A stretch of 64,000 nucleotides of DNA from Pseudomonas sp. C1C7 (GCF_013359595.1 NZ_JABFMP010000026.1:44573-108572), one strand, 5' to 3'; positions 43,427 to 55,077 are shown, counted from the first letter of the stretch. Translations and numbers: made by a program. The notes: generated by a model not told the origin, from the letters alone.

Positions 43427-45067
43427 TTAGACTTTTTCCAGCGTAGGGTTTGTATTCGTTGCGCGGCTGGCCAGCAGTTGGTCGAGCCAGTCCGGGTCCA
43501 TTTGCGGTTCGGAGGAGAACAGCAGCCCGGTGTAATCCTGATGCGGCGGGGTGAAGATGGCGCTGCGCGAGCCGTGGTCCACCACCCTGCCCTTTTGCAT
43601 CACCAGCACCTCATCGGCAATCGCCCGCACGGTGGCGACGTCGTGAGTGATGAACAGGTAAGCGACACCGAGTTGCTGCTGAATGCGGTTGAGCAGTTTC
43701 AATACGCCTTCGGCCACCAGTTGATCAAGGGCCGAGGTCACTTCGTCGCAGATGATCAGCTGCGGATCGGCCGCCAGTGCCCGGGCGATGCAGATCCGTT
43801 GTTTCTGTCCGCCGGACAATTCCCGGGGCTGGCGATCCATGTACTTCGCCGGGTCCAGCTCGATCATCTCCAGCAGCTCGGCCACCCGCGCACGCATCGC
43901 CTTGCCCTTGAGGCCCAGGTAGAACGTCAACGGCCGGCCGATGATATCGACGATGCGCTGGCGCGGATTGAGCGCGGTGTCGGGGATCTGGTAGATCATC
44001 TGGATGCGCCGCAATTGCTCCTTGCTGCGCTGACGAAAATCCGCCGGCAGCGGTTGGCCGTCGTACAGCACCTGGCCGTAGGTCGGCGGCAGCAGCCCGG
44101 TGATCAGCCGCGCCGTGGAGCTCTTGCCGCTGCCGGACTCGCCGATCACTGCCAGTGTCTGGCCGCGATAGAGCTTGAGCGAGACATCGTGCAGCACCGG
44201 TTGATCGCCGTAGCTGGCGCAGCTTTGACGCAGTTCCAGCAGCGGTTTTTCCTGCTGCGGGCACGGCTTGGGTTCGGTGCGGAAACTGCGCACCGCCCAC
44301 AGCGACTTGGTGTAGTCCTCCTGGGGATCGCCGAGCATCTTGCGGGTCTCGGCCTCTTCCACCAGTTTGCCGTGGCGCAGGACCATGATGCGGTCGGCCA
44401 TCTGCGCCACCACCGCCAGGTCGTGGCTGATGTAGATCGCGGCGCTGCCGTAGGTCGCCACGGCATCGCGGATCGCCGCCAGCACTTCGATCTGGGTGGT
44501 GACGTCCAGCGCAGTGGTCGGTTCGTCGAAGATGATCAAATCCGGGTGACAGGCCATGGCCATGGCGGTCATCACCCGTTGCAACTGCCCGCCGGAGACC
44601 TGATGCGGATACCGCTGACCGATCTTCTCGGGGTTGGGCAGACGCAGTACCCGATAAAGCTCTACCGCCTCGGCCATCGCCTGCTCGCGGCTCATGCCGC
44701 CGTTCTTCACCGCGGTTTCCACGTGCTGGTCGATCAGCCGATGGGCCGGGTTGAACGACGCCGCGGCACTTTGCGCAACGTAGGCGATGCGCAAGCCACG
44801 TAGCTGACGCAGGGCTTCAGGTTTGGCGTTGAGCAGGTCGATGCCGTCGAAATGCACAGAGCCGCCAGTGATGCGGCAACCGTCGCGGGTGTAGCCCATG
44901 GCCGACAGGCCGAGGGTCGACTTGCCCGCCCCGGACTCGCCGATCAGCCCCAGCACCTCGCCGCGCTGCAGGGTCAGGTCGATGCCCTTGATCAGCGGAT
45001 GCCAGGCGTCCTCGTAGTGACCTTCGATGTGCAGGTTGCGGATTTCCAGCAAAGGTTTGGTCGTCAT
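43427..45067 (-). CDS. Peptide/nickel-type ABC transporter, double ATPase (DppD-DppF fusion)
   Basis: A 546-residue protein with two complete ATPase domains. Domain 1 has Walker A GESGAGKST, signature VSGGQLQRVMTAMA and Walker B IIFDEPTTALD. Domain 2 has GESGSGKSS, LSGGQKQRICIARAL and IICDEVTSALD. This single-chain form replaces separate DppD and DppF subunits. The ATG at 45067 is preferred to a long N-terminal extension without a clear start. It energises the two permeases encoded upstream. Confidence 0.92.
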   Translation of the reverse strand: MTTKPLLEIRNLHIEGHYEDAWHPLIKGIDLTLQRGEVLGLIGESGAGKSTLGLSAMGYTRDGCRITGGSVHFDGIDLLNAKPEALRQLRGLRIAYVAQSAAASFNPAHRLIDQHVETAVKNGGMSREQAMAEAVELYRVLRLPNPEKIGQRYPHQVSGGQLQRVMTAMAMACHPDLIIFDEPTTALDVTTQIEVLAAIRDAVATYGSAAIYISHDLAVVAQMADRIMVLRHGKLVEEAETRKMLGDPQEDYTKSLWAVRSFRTEPKPCPQQEKPLLELRQSCASYGDQPVLHDVSLKLYRGQTLAVIGESGSGKSSTARLITGLLPPTYGQVLYDGQPLPADFRQRSKEQLRRIQMIYQIPDTALNPRQRIVDIIGRPLTFYLGLKGKAMRARVAELLEMIELDPAKYMDRQPRELSGGQKQRICIARALAADPQLIICDEVTSALDQLVAEGVLKLLNRIQQQLGVAYLFITHDVATVRAIADEVLVMQKGRVVDHGSRSAIFTPPHQDYTGLLFSSEPQMDPDWLDQLLASRATNTNPTLEKV

Positions 45068-45069
45068 GT

Positions 45070-45897
45070 TCAGCACTCCTTGAGGCCGCTGGATTTGTGC
45101 AGCATCCAGTCGACGACGAAATTGACGCTCACGGTGATCAGGGCCACGGCCAGCGCCGGCAGCAGCGGGCTGATGTCGCCGAAGGTGATCAGCACGGCGT
45201 TGTCGCGCACCATGCTGCCCCAGTCGGCGGTCGGCGGTTGAATGCCCAGGCCGAGGAACGACAGCGCACTGATGAACAGGAACACGAAGCAGAAACGCAG
45301 GCCGAACTCGGCAATCAACGGCGCCGCGGCGTTGGGCAACACTTCGCGGGTGACCAGCCACCACAGGCCTTCACCGCGCAGGCGCGCGGCTTCGACGAAG
45401 TCCTGCACCACCACAGTCATCGCCACCGCCCTCGAAAGGCGAAACACCCGGGTCGCGTCCAGCAGCGCGATCACCAGCACCAGGGACACGGCGTTGGTGC
45501 CCACCACGCTGAGGATCAGCAAGGCGAAGATCAGTTGCGGAATCGCCATCAGGATGTCCACCACCCGCGACAGGCCCTGATCGATCGCGCCGCCCTTGAT
45601 CGCCGCGATCAGGCCACTGAGGCCACCGAGCAGGAACGCCAGCAGTGTGGTCAGGAAGGCAATGCCCAGGGTGTTGCGCGCGCCGTAGACCAGACGGCTG
45701 AACATGTCGCGCCCCAGGTTGTCGGTGCCCAGCAAGAACTGCCCGCCCCACGGCGCGAAGCCCTCGCCCACCACCTGGGTTTCGCCGAACGGCGCCAGCA
45801 CCGGCGCGAACACGGCCACCAGGATGTACAGCAGAATCACCAGCAGCCCGAATTTGGCGCTCAGCGGCGCCCGCAATAGTTGTTTGAACAGGCTCAT
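45070..45897 (-). CDS. Peptide/nickel-type ABC permease, DppC-like
   Basis: A 275-residue permease starting MSLFKQLLRAPLSAKFGLLVILLY. It has the usual periplasmic GTDNLGRDMFSRLVYGARNTL segment of DppC/OppC proteins and the EAA loop EAARLRGEGLWWLVTREVLPN. It forms the membrane channel with the DppB-like protein and lies two bases from the ATPase gene. Confidence 0.92.
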   Translation of the reverse strand: MSLFKQLLRAPLSAKFGLLVILLYILVAVFAPVLAPFGETQVVGEGFAPWGGQFLLGTDNLGRDMFSRLVYGARNTLGIAFLTTLLAFLLGGLSGLIAAIKGGAIDQGLSRVVDILMAIPQLIFALLILSVVGTNAVSLVLVIALLDATRVFRLSRAVAMTVVVQDFVEAARLRGEGLWWLVTREVLPNAAAPLIAEFGLRFCFVFLFISALSFLGLGIQPPTADWGSMVRDNAVLITFGDISPLLPALAVALITVSVNFVVDWMLHKSSGLKEC

Positions 45898-45900
45898 GGC

Positions 45901-46860
45901 TTACCCCTTCGGATGCATCAGGCGCGGGTTGCTGGCAATCGACAGCACGTCGGCACTGGTATTGAGCAGGATGTAGGTCGCGGCGAAGATCAGGCTGCAG
46001 GCCTGCACCACCGGGATGTCGCGCTTGGCCACCGAGTCCACCAGCAACTGGCCCAGGCCCGGATAGACGAACACCACCTCGACCACCACCACGCCGACCA
46101 CCAGGTACGCCAGGTTCAGCGCCACCACGTTGACGATGGGCGCCAGGGCGTTGGGCAAGGCGTGGCGGAAGATGATCCGCGATTGGCTGATGCCCTTGAG
46201 CCGGGCCATTTCGATGTACGGGCTGGCCAGCAGGTTGATCAGGGAGGCGCGGGTCATGCGCATCATCTGGGCGATCACCACCAGGCTGAGGGTGGCGACG
46301 GGCAGCACCGAGCGCTGCAGCACCTCACCGAGGGACGCGTCCGGCGACAGGTTGGAAATGCTCGGGAACCAGTTGAGTTTTACGGCGAACACCAGGATCA
46401 GGATGTAGGCGACGAAGAACTCGGGGAACGACACCGCACTCAGGGCCGAGGTGTTGAGCAGGCGATCGAACCAGCTGTTGCGATACAGCGCCGCGAGCAT
46501 CCCCAGCAGCAAAGCCAGCGGCACCGAGATCAGCGCGGCGAGCAGCGCCAGGCTGAAGGTGTTGCCCAGCCGCGTACCGACCAGTTCGGCGATGGGCCGC
46601 TGGTTGGCCAGCGACATGCCCAGGTCACCGTGCAACAGTTGCCAGATCCAGTGCCCGAAGCGGGTCAGCGGCGGCAGGTCCAGGCCCAGTTGCGCCCGGT
46701 AGGCGGCCACGGTTTCCGGGGTGGCGGCCTGGCCGAGCATGGCTTGGGCGATATCGCCCGGGAGCATGCCGACCGCGAGAAAAATGATCACTGACACCGC
46801 GAAAAGCGATAACAGCCCCAATGCCAGACGTTGAAGTAGCAGCTTGAAAATACTGTTCAC
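45901..46860 (-). CDS. Peptide/nickel-type ABC permease, DppB-like
   Basis: A 319-residue permease. A GTG start at 46860 with AAGGAA upstream gives VNSIFKLLLQRLALGLLSLFAVSVIIF, the normal N-terminus of the family; the longer frame upstream reads through a repeat. The EAA loop is visible as YIEMARLKGISQSRIIFRHALPN. The gene lies three bases from the DppC-like gene, and a hairpin-forming repeat separates it from the upstream binding-protein gene. Confidence 0.88.
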   Translation of the reverse strand: MNSIFKLLLQRLALGLLSLFAVSVIIFLAVGMLPGDIAQAMLGQAATPETVAAYRAQLGLDLPPLTRFGHWIWQLLHGDLGMSLANQRPIAELVGTRLGNTFSLALLAALISVPLALLLGMLAALYRNSWFDRLLNTSALSAVSFPEFFVAYILILVFAVKLNWFPSISNLSPDASLGEVLQRSVLPVATLSLVVIAQMMRMTRASLINLLASPYIEMARLKGISQSRIIFRHALPNALAPIVNVVALNLAYLVVGVVVVEVVFVYPGLGQLLVDSVAKRDIPVVQACSLIFAATYILLNTSADVLSIASNPRLMHPKG

Positions 46861-46906
46861 TGCGTAGTTCCTTAAATGGGCACATCTTTGAAGACTGCAA
46901 TTCCCT

Positions 46907-46991
46907 ACTGTGGGAGTAAGCTTTCCCTCATGCCAGTCAGCCAAGCCGAACACAAATGTGTCACTTACTGGCTGGCATAAGCTCCCACAGG
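46907..46991. repeat. REP-like inverted repeat with inner stem
   Basis: Outer arms ACTGTGGGAG and GCTCCCACAG enclose a second stem ATGCCAG/CTGGCAT. It lies in the 156-base gap between the peptide-binding protein gene and the permeases. It probably stabilises or attenuates the mRNA so that the binding protein is made in excess. Confidence 0.7.
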
Positions 46992-47016
46992 GATCTTCAT
47001 CGTTTTTTACTGAGGC

Positions 47017-48618
47017 TTACGCCTGCCACCAACGCTCGATCACCCGCAACCCGTCCAGCTCGCCATACGGCGCGGTCTGGCCGCCGTGGGCGACGCGGTT
47101 GGAGCGTGCGGCCACGGAGCTGGCGAACAGCGGCACGATCGCGCCGCCGTCATCCCGGCACAGGGCCTGCATTTCGTTGTACATCTCGCGGCGCAGCGGG
47201 TCGTTCATTTCGCCGCGGGCGGCGTTGAGCAGCTGGTTGAAGCGCGGGTTGTCCCAGTGGGTTTCGTTCCAGGCCGCGCCCTTGGCGTAGCCGATGCTGA
47301 ACATGCGGTCGGCGGTCAGGCTGCTGTACCAGAACGAGGTGGTGAACGGCTGCTTCATCCAGACGTTGGAGAAGAACCCGTCCGCCGGTTCGCGCACCAC
47401 CTCGATGTCGATCCCGGCGGCGCGGGCCTGCTCCTTGAACAGCACCGAGGCGTCCACCGCGCCGGTGTACGCCGCATCGGACGCCTGCAGGCGCACCTTG
47501 AGGGAATCCAGGCCGGCCTGTTTCAGGTAGAAACGCGACTTGTCCGGATCGTAGGTGCGCTGCTCCAGCGCCGTGTTGATGAAGCGGCTGCCCGGCTGGA
47601 TCGGGTGGTCGTTGCCCACCAGGCCGTAGCCGTGCAGCACCGAGGCCAGCAGGGTTTCTCGGTTGATCGCGTGCTTCATCGCCAGGCGCACGTCGTTGTT
47701 GGCGAACACCTGGCTGTCGGTGAGCATCGGGAAGGTGTAGTGCTGGGCGCCCTTGGTTTCTTCGATCGCCAGGTTCGGGTTTCGCTTGAGCAGCGCCACG
47801 GTCTTGAGGTCGACCTTGTTGATCACATCCACTTGCCCGGTGACCAGCGCGTTGACCCGCGCGGCGCCGTCGGCGATGGCGATCAGCTCGGCGCTGGCGA
47901 AGTGCGCACGCCCGGGCTTCCAGTAGTCCGGGCTGCGTTCCAGGGTCATGCGCACGCCCGGCTCGAAGTCCTTGAGACGATAGCCACCGGTGCCGACGCC
48001 GGCCTGCCAGTCCGGGGTGCCGTCCTTGCCTGGCATGATCACCAGATGGTAATCGGCGACCACATAGGAGAAGTCGGCGTTGCCCGAATGCAGTTCGAAC
48101 ACCACGCTGTCGCTGCCATTGGCGCTAACCTTGGCCACATCGCCCAGCACGGTTTTCGCCGCCGAGGTGGATTTTTCCCCCAGGTGATGCTGGATCGAAG
48201 CCACCACGTCACCGGCGTCCAGGGTCTTGCCGTTGTGGAAGGTCACGCCCTGACGCAGCTTGAAGGTCCAGACCCGCGCGTCCGGCGTCGAGGTCCAGCT
48301 TTCAGCCAGTTCGGGAATCGCAGTGCCGTCGACGGCGATTTCGGTGAGGGTGTTATAGACCGCCGAGAAGCCGACAAAGGTGAAGGTGTCGGCCCAGGAA
48401 CCCGGGTCCTTGGAGTCGGTGGTGCTGCCCCCAGCCAGACCCAGGCGCAATACGCCGCCAGCCTTGGGCGTGGCTTCCTGGGCGAAAGCGCCCAGCGGCA
48501 GGCCCATGGAAAATGCGCCGGCCACTGCCGCCGCCGCCGCGCTGTACTTGAGGAAATCCCGACGCGGGAAGCCCAGTTCGTGGTTCGCTTGAGTAATCTT
48601 GTTTTTGTTATCGCTCAT
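47017..48618 (-). CDS. Peptide/nickel-type ABC substrate-binding protein with Tat signal
   Basis: A 533-residue periplasmic protein of the SBP_bac_5 family (DppA/OppA-like). The N-terminus has a twin-arginine motif in GFPRRDFLKYSAAAAAVAG, with cleavage near AFA-QE. The family features EIAVDGTAIPELAESWTSTPD and FKLRQGVTFHNGKTLDAGDV are present. It is the first gene of the peptide ABC unit, 110 bases after the aldehyde dehydrogenase gene, and may belong to the same long transcript as the aru operon. A guanidino compound or arginine peptide is a context-based guess for the ligand. Confidence 0.9.
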   Translation of the reverse strand: MSDNKNKITQANHELGFPRRDFLKYSAAAAAVAGAFSMGLPLGAFAQEATPKAGGVLRLGLAGGSTTDSKDPGSWADTFTFVGFSAVYNTLTEIAVDGTAIPELAESWTSTPDARVWTFKLRQGVTFHNGKTLDAGDVVASIQHHLGEKSTSAAKTVLGDVAKVSANGSDSVVFELHSGNADFSYVVADYHLVIMPGKDGTPDWQAGVGTGGYRLKDFEPGVRMTLERSPDYWKPGRAHFASAELIAIADGAARVNALVTGQVDVINKVDLKTVALLKRNPNLAIEETKGAQHYTFPMLTDSQVFANNDVRLAMKHAINRETLLASVLHGYGLVGNDHPIQPGSRFINTALEQRTYDPDKSRFYLKQAGLDSLKVRLQASDAAYTGAVDASVLFKEQARAAGIDIEVVREPADGFFSNVWMKQPFTTSFWYSSLTADRMFSIGYAKGAAWNETHWDNPRFNQLLNAARGEMNDPLRREMYNEMQALCRDDGGAIVPLFASSVAARSNRVAHGGQTAPYGELDGLRVIERWWQA

Positions 48619-48728
48619 TGCCTTGCCCCTGATAGATCGCTAATGGAATTCCAGTTCTGCAGCTTTATCAAAACCACGCAAAGCACCGGGCCTGGGCCCG
48701 GTGCGTTCCAACCTTGAATCGCCAGACG

Positions 48729-50136
<1,408 letters not shown>

Positions 50137-50144
<8 letters not shown>

Positions 50145-51327
50145 CTACCACAGCCTCCATCAATTCTTCAGCACAACGGGCGATGCGCTGGCAGGCGTCG
50201 CGCAACGGCGCGGCCCCCACCACCAGCCCGAGTCGGATATGACCGGCCGCGCTCGGCCCGAAGGCTTCGCCGGCCAACACGGAAACACCGTGGCGATCGA
50301 GCAGGCGGTCGGCGAACGCCTGGGCGCTGAGCCCGGTTTCGCGGATATCGACCATCACGAACATGCCGCCATCGGGCTTGAGGGCACGGATTGCTGGGCA
50401 ATCGGCCAGGCTTTCGCAGACCAGATCGCGGCGCTGGCGATAGGCTTCGCGCATGGCGTCCAGTTCCGGCAGATTGCTTTCCAGCGCGACCACGGCGGCG
50501 TCCTGGACGAAGTCCGGCGAGCCATAGAGCATGCACAGCGCCAGGTTTTCCAGGTGCGCGGCCAACGACGGCGGCGCCACCACCCAGCCGACGCGCCAGC
50601 CGGTCATGGCGTGGGATTTGGACAGGCTGTTGAGGGTCGCGGTGCGCTCGGCCATGCCCGGCAGGCTCGCCGGACTCACGTGCTCGCCTTCGAACAGCAG
50701 CTCGCTGTAGACCTCATCGGAAATCAGCCACAGGTCATGGGCGATGCACAGTTCTGCCAAGGCCTGCCAGGTGCTGCGCGGCAGGCTCGCGCCGGACGGG
50801 TTGTGCGGGCTGTTCAGGGCCAGGGCGCGAGTACGCGGGGTGATGCGCGCGGCGACGTCTTCGGGCATGACCCGAAAGCCGTTTTCCGAACGCACCGGCA
50901 CCGGAACCACCACGGCACCGCAGGCACCGAAAACCGCTTCGTAGGTGACGTACATCGGCTCGGCGACGATCACTTCATCGCCCGGGTTGAGCACGCACTG
51001 GGCCACGCTGAACAGCGCGCATTGTGCGCCGGCCAGTACGGTCACCTCATCCGCCGAAACCTGTTGCCCACTGCGCTGGGAATGGCGCTTGGCGATGGCC
51101 TCGCGCAAGGCACGCTTGCCGCGCACCTCGGCGTAATGAGTGTTGCCGGACAACAGGCTGTCGATAGCGCCCTGCACGATCGGTTGCGGGGTGTCGAAAT
51201 CCGGGTCGCCCACGGACAGCAACAGGATGTCCTCGCCCTGCTCGCGCTTGGCCAGCGCGCGGTAGTGAATATCCCAGGCCGCGGCGCCGTCACCGGCGAT
51301 ACGCTGGGTCAGATCGGAAAAACGCAT
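50137..51327 (-). CDS. aruH: Arginine:pyruvate transaminase AruH
   Basis: A 396-residue class I/II aminotransferase that closely matches the P. aeruginosa AruH sequence as I remember it (start MRFSDLTQRIAGDGAAAWDI; SPHNPSGASLPR; Schiff-base Lys237 in SLSKSHAMTGWR). AruH moves the amino group of arginine to pyruvate, giving 2-ketoarginine and alanine, the first step of the arginine transaminase pathway. GGGGG precedes the ATG and AruI is encoded 14 bases upstream. The N-terminal half of the fusion protein at 5588-7591 is its paralogue. Confidence 0.93.
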
Positions 51328-51341
51328 GGTCTATTCCCCCT

Positions 51342-52949
51342 TCACTGCGCGCAGGCGTGCTTGAGTTCGATCAGGGTCACACCGTTGCGCTTGAAGCCGT
51401 TGCGCAGGTCGGTTTGCAGCTCGGCCAGGCTTTGCGGCTGGGTCACGGTGCAACCGAAGGCACGGGCCAGGCCGGCGAAGTCCGGGTTGCGCGGCAGCAC
51501 GCCGATGGGCTCGATATCCAGGCCGAGCATGTCGTCGCGGATCTGCCCCAGGGCATCGTTGTTCCACAGCAGCACCACCAGCGGGCTGTCCAGTTCTTCG
51601 ACGGCGGTTGCCAGTTCCTGCGCGGTGTAGAGGAAACCGCCGTCCCCCACCAGCACCAGGCCCGGACGCTGCGGCGCGCCGAACTTGGCGCCGATGCCGG
51701 CTGGCAGACCGTAGCCCAGGGTGCCGTAGCCGGTCGGGTGCAGCCAGCTGCGTGGCGCCAGCGAATCGAAGGCATAGTTGCCGGTGTAGGCCAGCTGGGT
51801 CATGTCGGTGCTGATGAAGGCATCGGCCGGCAGTTCGGCGGCGATGCGCGAAAGAATCGCCTGATGGATCGACTGCAACGGGCCGTGACCGCTCTTCACC
51901 GCGTCACGCAGGGCCGCAACCCTGGCGACTGCCGCGCTGGCGTCGCGCACCTCTGGCGACAGGCGCTCGAGCAAGGCGGCCAGGGTCTGTTGCGCATCGC
52001 CTTGCAGGGCAACGGCGCATGGGTAGAAGTCGTTGAACTTGCGCGAGTCGATGTCCACCCGCAGCACTTCACCATTGACTGGTAGACGCTCGCGCCAGAA
52101 ATCGGTGTCGGCCATTTCGGTACCGACCGCCAGCACCACATCGGCTTCGGCGATCAGGTTCCAGCCGGGCTCGACGCACAGGGACGAACCGGCGTTCAGC
52201 GGCGCGTCCGGCGGCAGCAGGCCCTTGCCGGCGACGCTGGTGAACAGCGGCGCAGCCAGACGAGTGCTGAGCTCCTGCAACTGCGCAGCGGCATTCAGCG
52301 CGCCACCACCGGCGATGATCATCGGGCGTTTGGCGGCGTGCAGCCTGGCAACGGCTTCGTCCAACACAGAGGCAGCAGGCGTACCGCGCCCCGGACGACG
52401 CACCACTTCATTGCTCCAGTCACGGGCCACCGGCGCCGCCAGTACGTCCAGCGGCACGGAAATGTGCACCGGACGCGGACGCTCGCTGTCGAACACCGCG
52501 TAGGCACGGGCGATCAGCTCAGGCAGATCTTCCGCCGTCAGGGCCACCGCCGAGAACGCGGTGATCGGCGCGGTCATGGCGCGCTGGTCCTGGCATTCGT
52601 GCAGGATGCCCCAGCCCTTGCCCAGGCTGGCGGTGTGGTTGACGCTGGAAATCACCAGCATCGGGATCGAGTCGGCGTAGGCCTGGCCGATGCCGGTGGC
52701 GGCGTTGGTCACGCCGGGACCGGTGATGACGAAGCACACGCCGGGCTTGCCGCTGACCCGGGCATAGCCGTCGGCCATGAAGCTGGCGCCCTGCTCGTGA
52801 CGGGTCAGTACGTGGCGAATGCCGCTGCCGGGCAAGCCGCGATAGAGCTCCAGGGTATGCACGCCGGGAATGCCGAACACGGTGTCGACGCCGTAGTTGG
52901 CCAGCAGACGCACCAGCGCCTGGCCACCGGTCAAGGTTTTGTTTTGCAT
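51342..52949 (-). CDS. aruI: 2-ketoarginine decarboxylase AruI (ThDP enzyme)
   Basis: A 535-residue thiamine diphosphate enzyme of the acetolactate synthase/benzoylformate decarboxylase group. The catalytic Glu lies in TRHEQGASFMADGYAR and the ThDP-binding GDG...NN motif is VGDGGFLYTAQELA to LLWNN. It decarboxylates 2-ketoarginine to 4-guanidinobutyraldehyde. The start at 52949 (MQNKTLTGGQ) with GAGGA upstream is preferred to an ATG six codons earlier that overlaps the upstream stop. It lies directly next to aruH as in P. aeruginosa. Confidence 0.92.
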   Translation of the reverse strand: MQNKTLTGGQALVRLLANYGVDTVFGIPGVHTLELYRGLPGSGIRHVLTRHEQGASFMADGYARVSGKPGVCFVITGPGVTNAATGIGQAYADSIPMLVISSVNHTASLGKGWGILHECQDQRAMTAPITAFSAVALTAEDLPELIARAYAVFDSERPRPVHISVPLDVLAAPVARDWSNEVVRRPGRGTPAASVLDEAVARLHAAKRPMIIAGGGALNAAAQLQELSTRLAAPLFTSVAGKGLLPPDAPLNAGSSLCVEPGWNLIAEADVVLAVGTEMADTDFWRERLPVNGEVLRVDIDSRKFNDFYPCAVALQGDAQQTLAALLERLSPEVRDASAAVARVAALRDAVKSGHGPLQSIHQAILSRIAAELPADAFISTDMTQLAYTGNYAFDSLAPRSWLHPTGYGTLGYGLPAGIGAKFGAPQRPGLVLVGDGGFLYTAQELATAVEELDSPLVVLLWNNDALGQIRDDMLGLDIEPIGVLPRNPDFAGLARAFGCTVTQPQSLAELQTDLRNGFKRNGVTLIELKHACAQ

Positions 52950-52959
52950 GTTCAGGTCC

Positions 52960-55059
52960 TCACGCATGGCCGAGGCGAATCAACGCATCGACCGCGGTCG
53001 TGCCTTCGGCACCGACCAACAATGGGTTCACATCCAGTTCCAGCAACTGCGCGGCGTTTTCGCAGGCGTAGTCGGCGACCGCACGAATCGCGCTCACCAG
53101 CGAATCGAGATCCGCTGCTTCGCGCCCACGGAAACCTTGCAGCAGCGCGGCGCTGCGCAGGCTCAGCAAGGCCTGGCGGATGGCGCCGTCGGTGGTCGGC
53201 AGCAGCAGGCTGCGACTGTCCTTGAGCAACTCCACCAGAATGCCGCCGGCGCCGATCACCAGGGCCAGGCCGAAATCGTTTTCACGCTTGATGCCGACAA
53301 TCAGCTCGGCCAGCGGTGGCTTGGCCATCGGCTCCAGCAGCAGTTGATCGAAGGCCACGTCCGGCGCGTAGGCCTTGATGCTGGCGCGCATTTTTTCCAG
53401 CGCGGCAGTCAGCGCGGCGTCGTCCTTGAGGTTCAGCGCCACGGCGCCGGCTTCGGTCTTGTGCGGCAACTGTGCGCTGACCGCCTTGAGCACCAGCGGG
53501 TAGCCGAGCTTTTGCGCATCCTTCAATGCATGGGCCGGACTGCTCAGCACACCGTTTGGCGTCGGCAGGCCGAACTCGCGCAGGGCCTGTTTCGAATCCC
53601 ATTCGTTAAGCAACTCGCCTTCGCCTGCAAGCGCTTGCGGGCAGAGCGGCACCAGTGCCGATTCACCCAGCGCCAACAGCGCCTGACGCTTGCGCTGGTA
53701 ACCGGCGATGCGGCCCCAGGCAGCCAGGCCGTCCTCGACACCCTGCAAGGCCGCGACGCCCTGGACGTGCAGACGCTCACGGGCATGCGGTGGCAGCAGT
53801 TCCGGGAAGGCCGAGGTGACGAAACCGGTTTTGCCATGGCGCTCCAGCGCCTTGCAGTACAGGTCCAGCAGCAGGTCGCATTCCTTGCGCTCGCCGGTGA
53901 ACTGCGCCGGGTAGTCGAGCACCAGCATCGCCGCGTCGGCTTCGGTGCGCAGGGCGGTGTCGAGCATGGTGTTCAACGCTTCGCCGTCGCCCCAGATCGC
54001 TGTGGTGAAGTCCAGCGGGTTGACCAGGTTGGCGTAGCTCGGCAGCACGGTTGCAAGCTCAGCGACCTGTCCGTTGTCCAGCTTGGGCAGCGTCAGGCCG
54101 TTGCGTTCGCAATAGTCGGCAATCAGCCCGGCGTCGCCACCGGAACAGGCCAGCGCGATCAGGCTGTCACCCGCCGGCAGGTTGCCGCAGGCCGCCGCTT
54201 TCAGGGTTTCGACGAAGCTCACCGGGCCGCTGACGCGGATCACTCCGAGGCGGTCGAACAGCGCGTCGTACAAGGCATCGGAACCGGACAGCGAACTGGT
54301 GTGACTCAGGGCCAGTTCGGCGCCGATCTGCGAGACGCCGGTTTTCAGGGCGATGATCGGGATGCCCTTCTCCAGCGCCTTGTGCGCGGCGCGGGCGAAA
54401 CCCGGCACGTTCTTCAAGCCTTCCATGTGCAGGCCGATGGCGGTGACCCGTGGCTCATCGAGCAACACGTCCATCAGTTCCGCCACGCCCAGTTGCGCCT
54501 GATTGCCCACCGACGCCATGTAGGCCACCGGCAGCGAACGGTCGCTCATGGACAGGTTGTAGGCGAAGTTGCCGCTCTGGGTCAGTACCGCCACGCCCTT
54601 CTCCACCGCCTTGCCGCCATGCGCCACCGGCCACAACGCGGAGCTGTGCAGGTAGTCCAGCAAGCCGTAGCAGTTGGGGCCGAGCAAGGCCATGTCGCCG
54701 GCCGCATCCAGCAGCTGGCGTTGCAGGGCCTGGCCCTCGGCGCCGACTTCGGCGAAACCGGAGGCGTAGCAGATGGCGCCGCCGGTGCCGATGGCGGCCA
54801 GTTCGGCGACGCAGGTCAGGGTCAGCTCACGGTTGGTGGCAATGAACACCGCGTCCGGCCCGCAAGGCAAGTCGGCGATGTTGCGCACGCACGGCACGCC
54901 TTCGAGGCTGTCGTGCTGCGGATTGACCAGCCACATTTGCCCCTGGTAGCCACCCTCGGCACAGCGTTTGAGGGCGCGGGCCATGCTGCGGCCGCCGACG
55001 AACGCCACGTGCTGGGGCGCGAGCATGCGTTTGAGGTTGTCACGAATCGATTGCGACAT
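52960..55059 (-). CDS. Acyl-CoA synthetase, NDP-forming (acetate--CoA ligase ADP-forming type)
   Basis: A 699-residue fused enzyme. The N-terminal CoA-binding Rossmann part (VAFVGGRSMARALKRCAEGGY, then ALLGPNCYGLLDY) and the succinyl-CoA-synthetase-like ligase part are followed by an ATP-grasp domain from about residue 480 (GYPLVLKAVSAQLPHKTEAGAV). Such enzymes activate organic acids with ATP and CoA. In this operon the acid could be 4-guanidinobutyrate or a related product, to be handled by the acyl-CoA dehydrogenase and enoyl-CoA hydratase encoded upstream. That pathway is inference from gene order. Confidence 0.9.
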   Translation of the reverse strand: MSQSIRDNLKRMLAPQHVAFVGGRSMARALKRCAEGGYQGQMWLVNPQHDSLEGVPCVRNIADLPCGPDAVFIATNRELTLTCVAELAAIGTGGAICYASGFAEVGAEGQALQRQLLDAAGDMALLGPNCYGLLDYLHSSALWPVAHGGKAVEKGVAVLTQSGNFAYNLSMSDRSLPVAYMASVGNQAQLGVAELMDVLLDEPRVTAIGLHMEGLKNVPGFARAAHKALEKGIPIIALKTGVSQIGAELALSHTSSLSGSDALYDALFDRLGVIRVSGPVSFVETLKAAACGNLPAGDSLIALACSGGDAGLIADYCERNGLTLPKLDNGQVAELATVLPSYANLVNPLDFTTAIWGDGEALNTMLDTALRTEADAAMLVLDYPAQFTGERKECDLLLDLYCKALERHGKTGFVTSAFPELLPPHARERLHVQGVAALQGVEDGLAAWGRIAGYQRKRQALLALGESALVPLCPQALAGEGELLNEWDSKQALREFGLPTPNGVLSSPAHALKDAQKLGYPLVLKAVSAQLPHKTEAGAVALNLKDDAALTAALEKMRASIKAYAPDVAFDQLLLEPMAKPPLAELIVGIKRENDFGLALVIGAGGILVELLKDSRSLLLPTTDGAIRQALLSLRSAALLQGFRGREAADLDSLVSAIRAVADYACENAAQLLELDVNPLLVGAEGTTAVDALIRLGHA

Positions 55060-55077
55060 GGGAATTCTCCGGACGGA

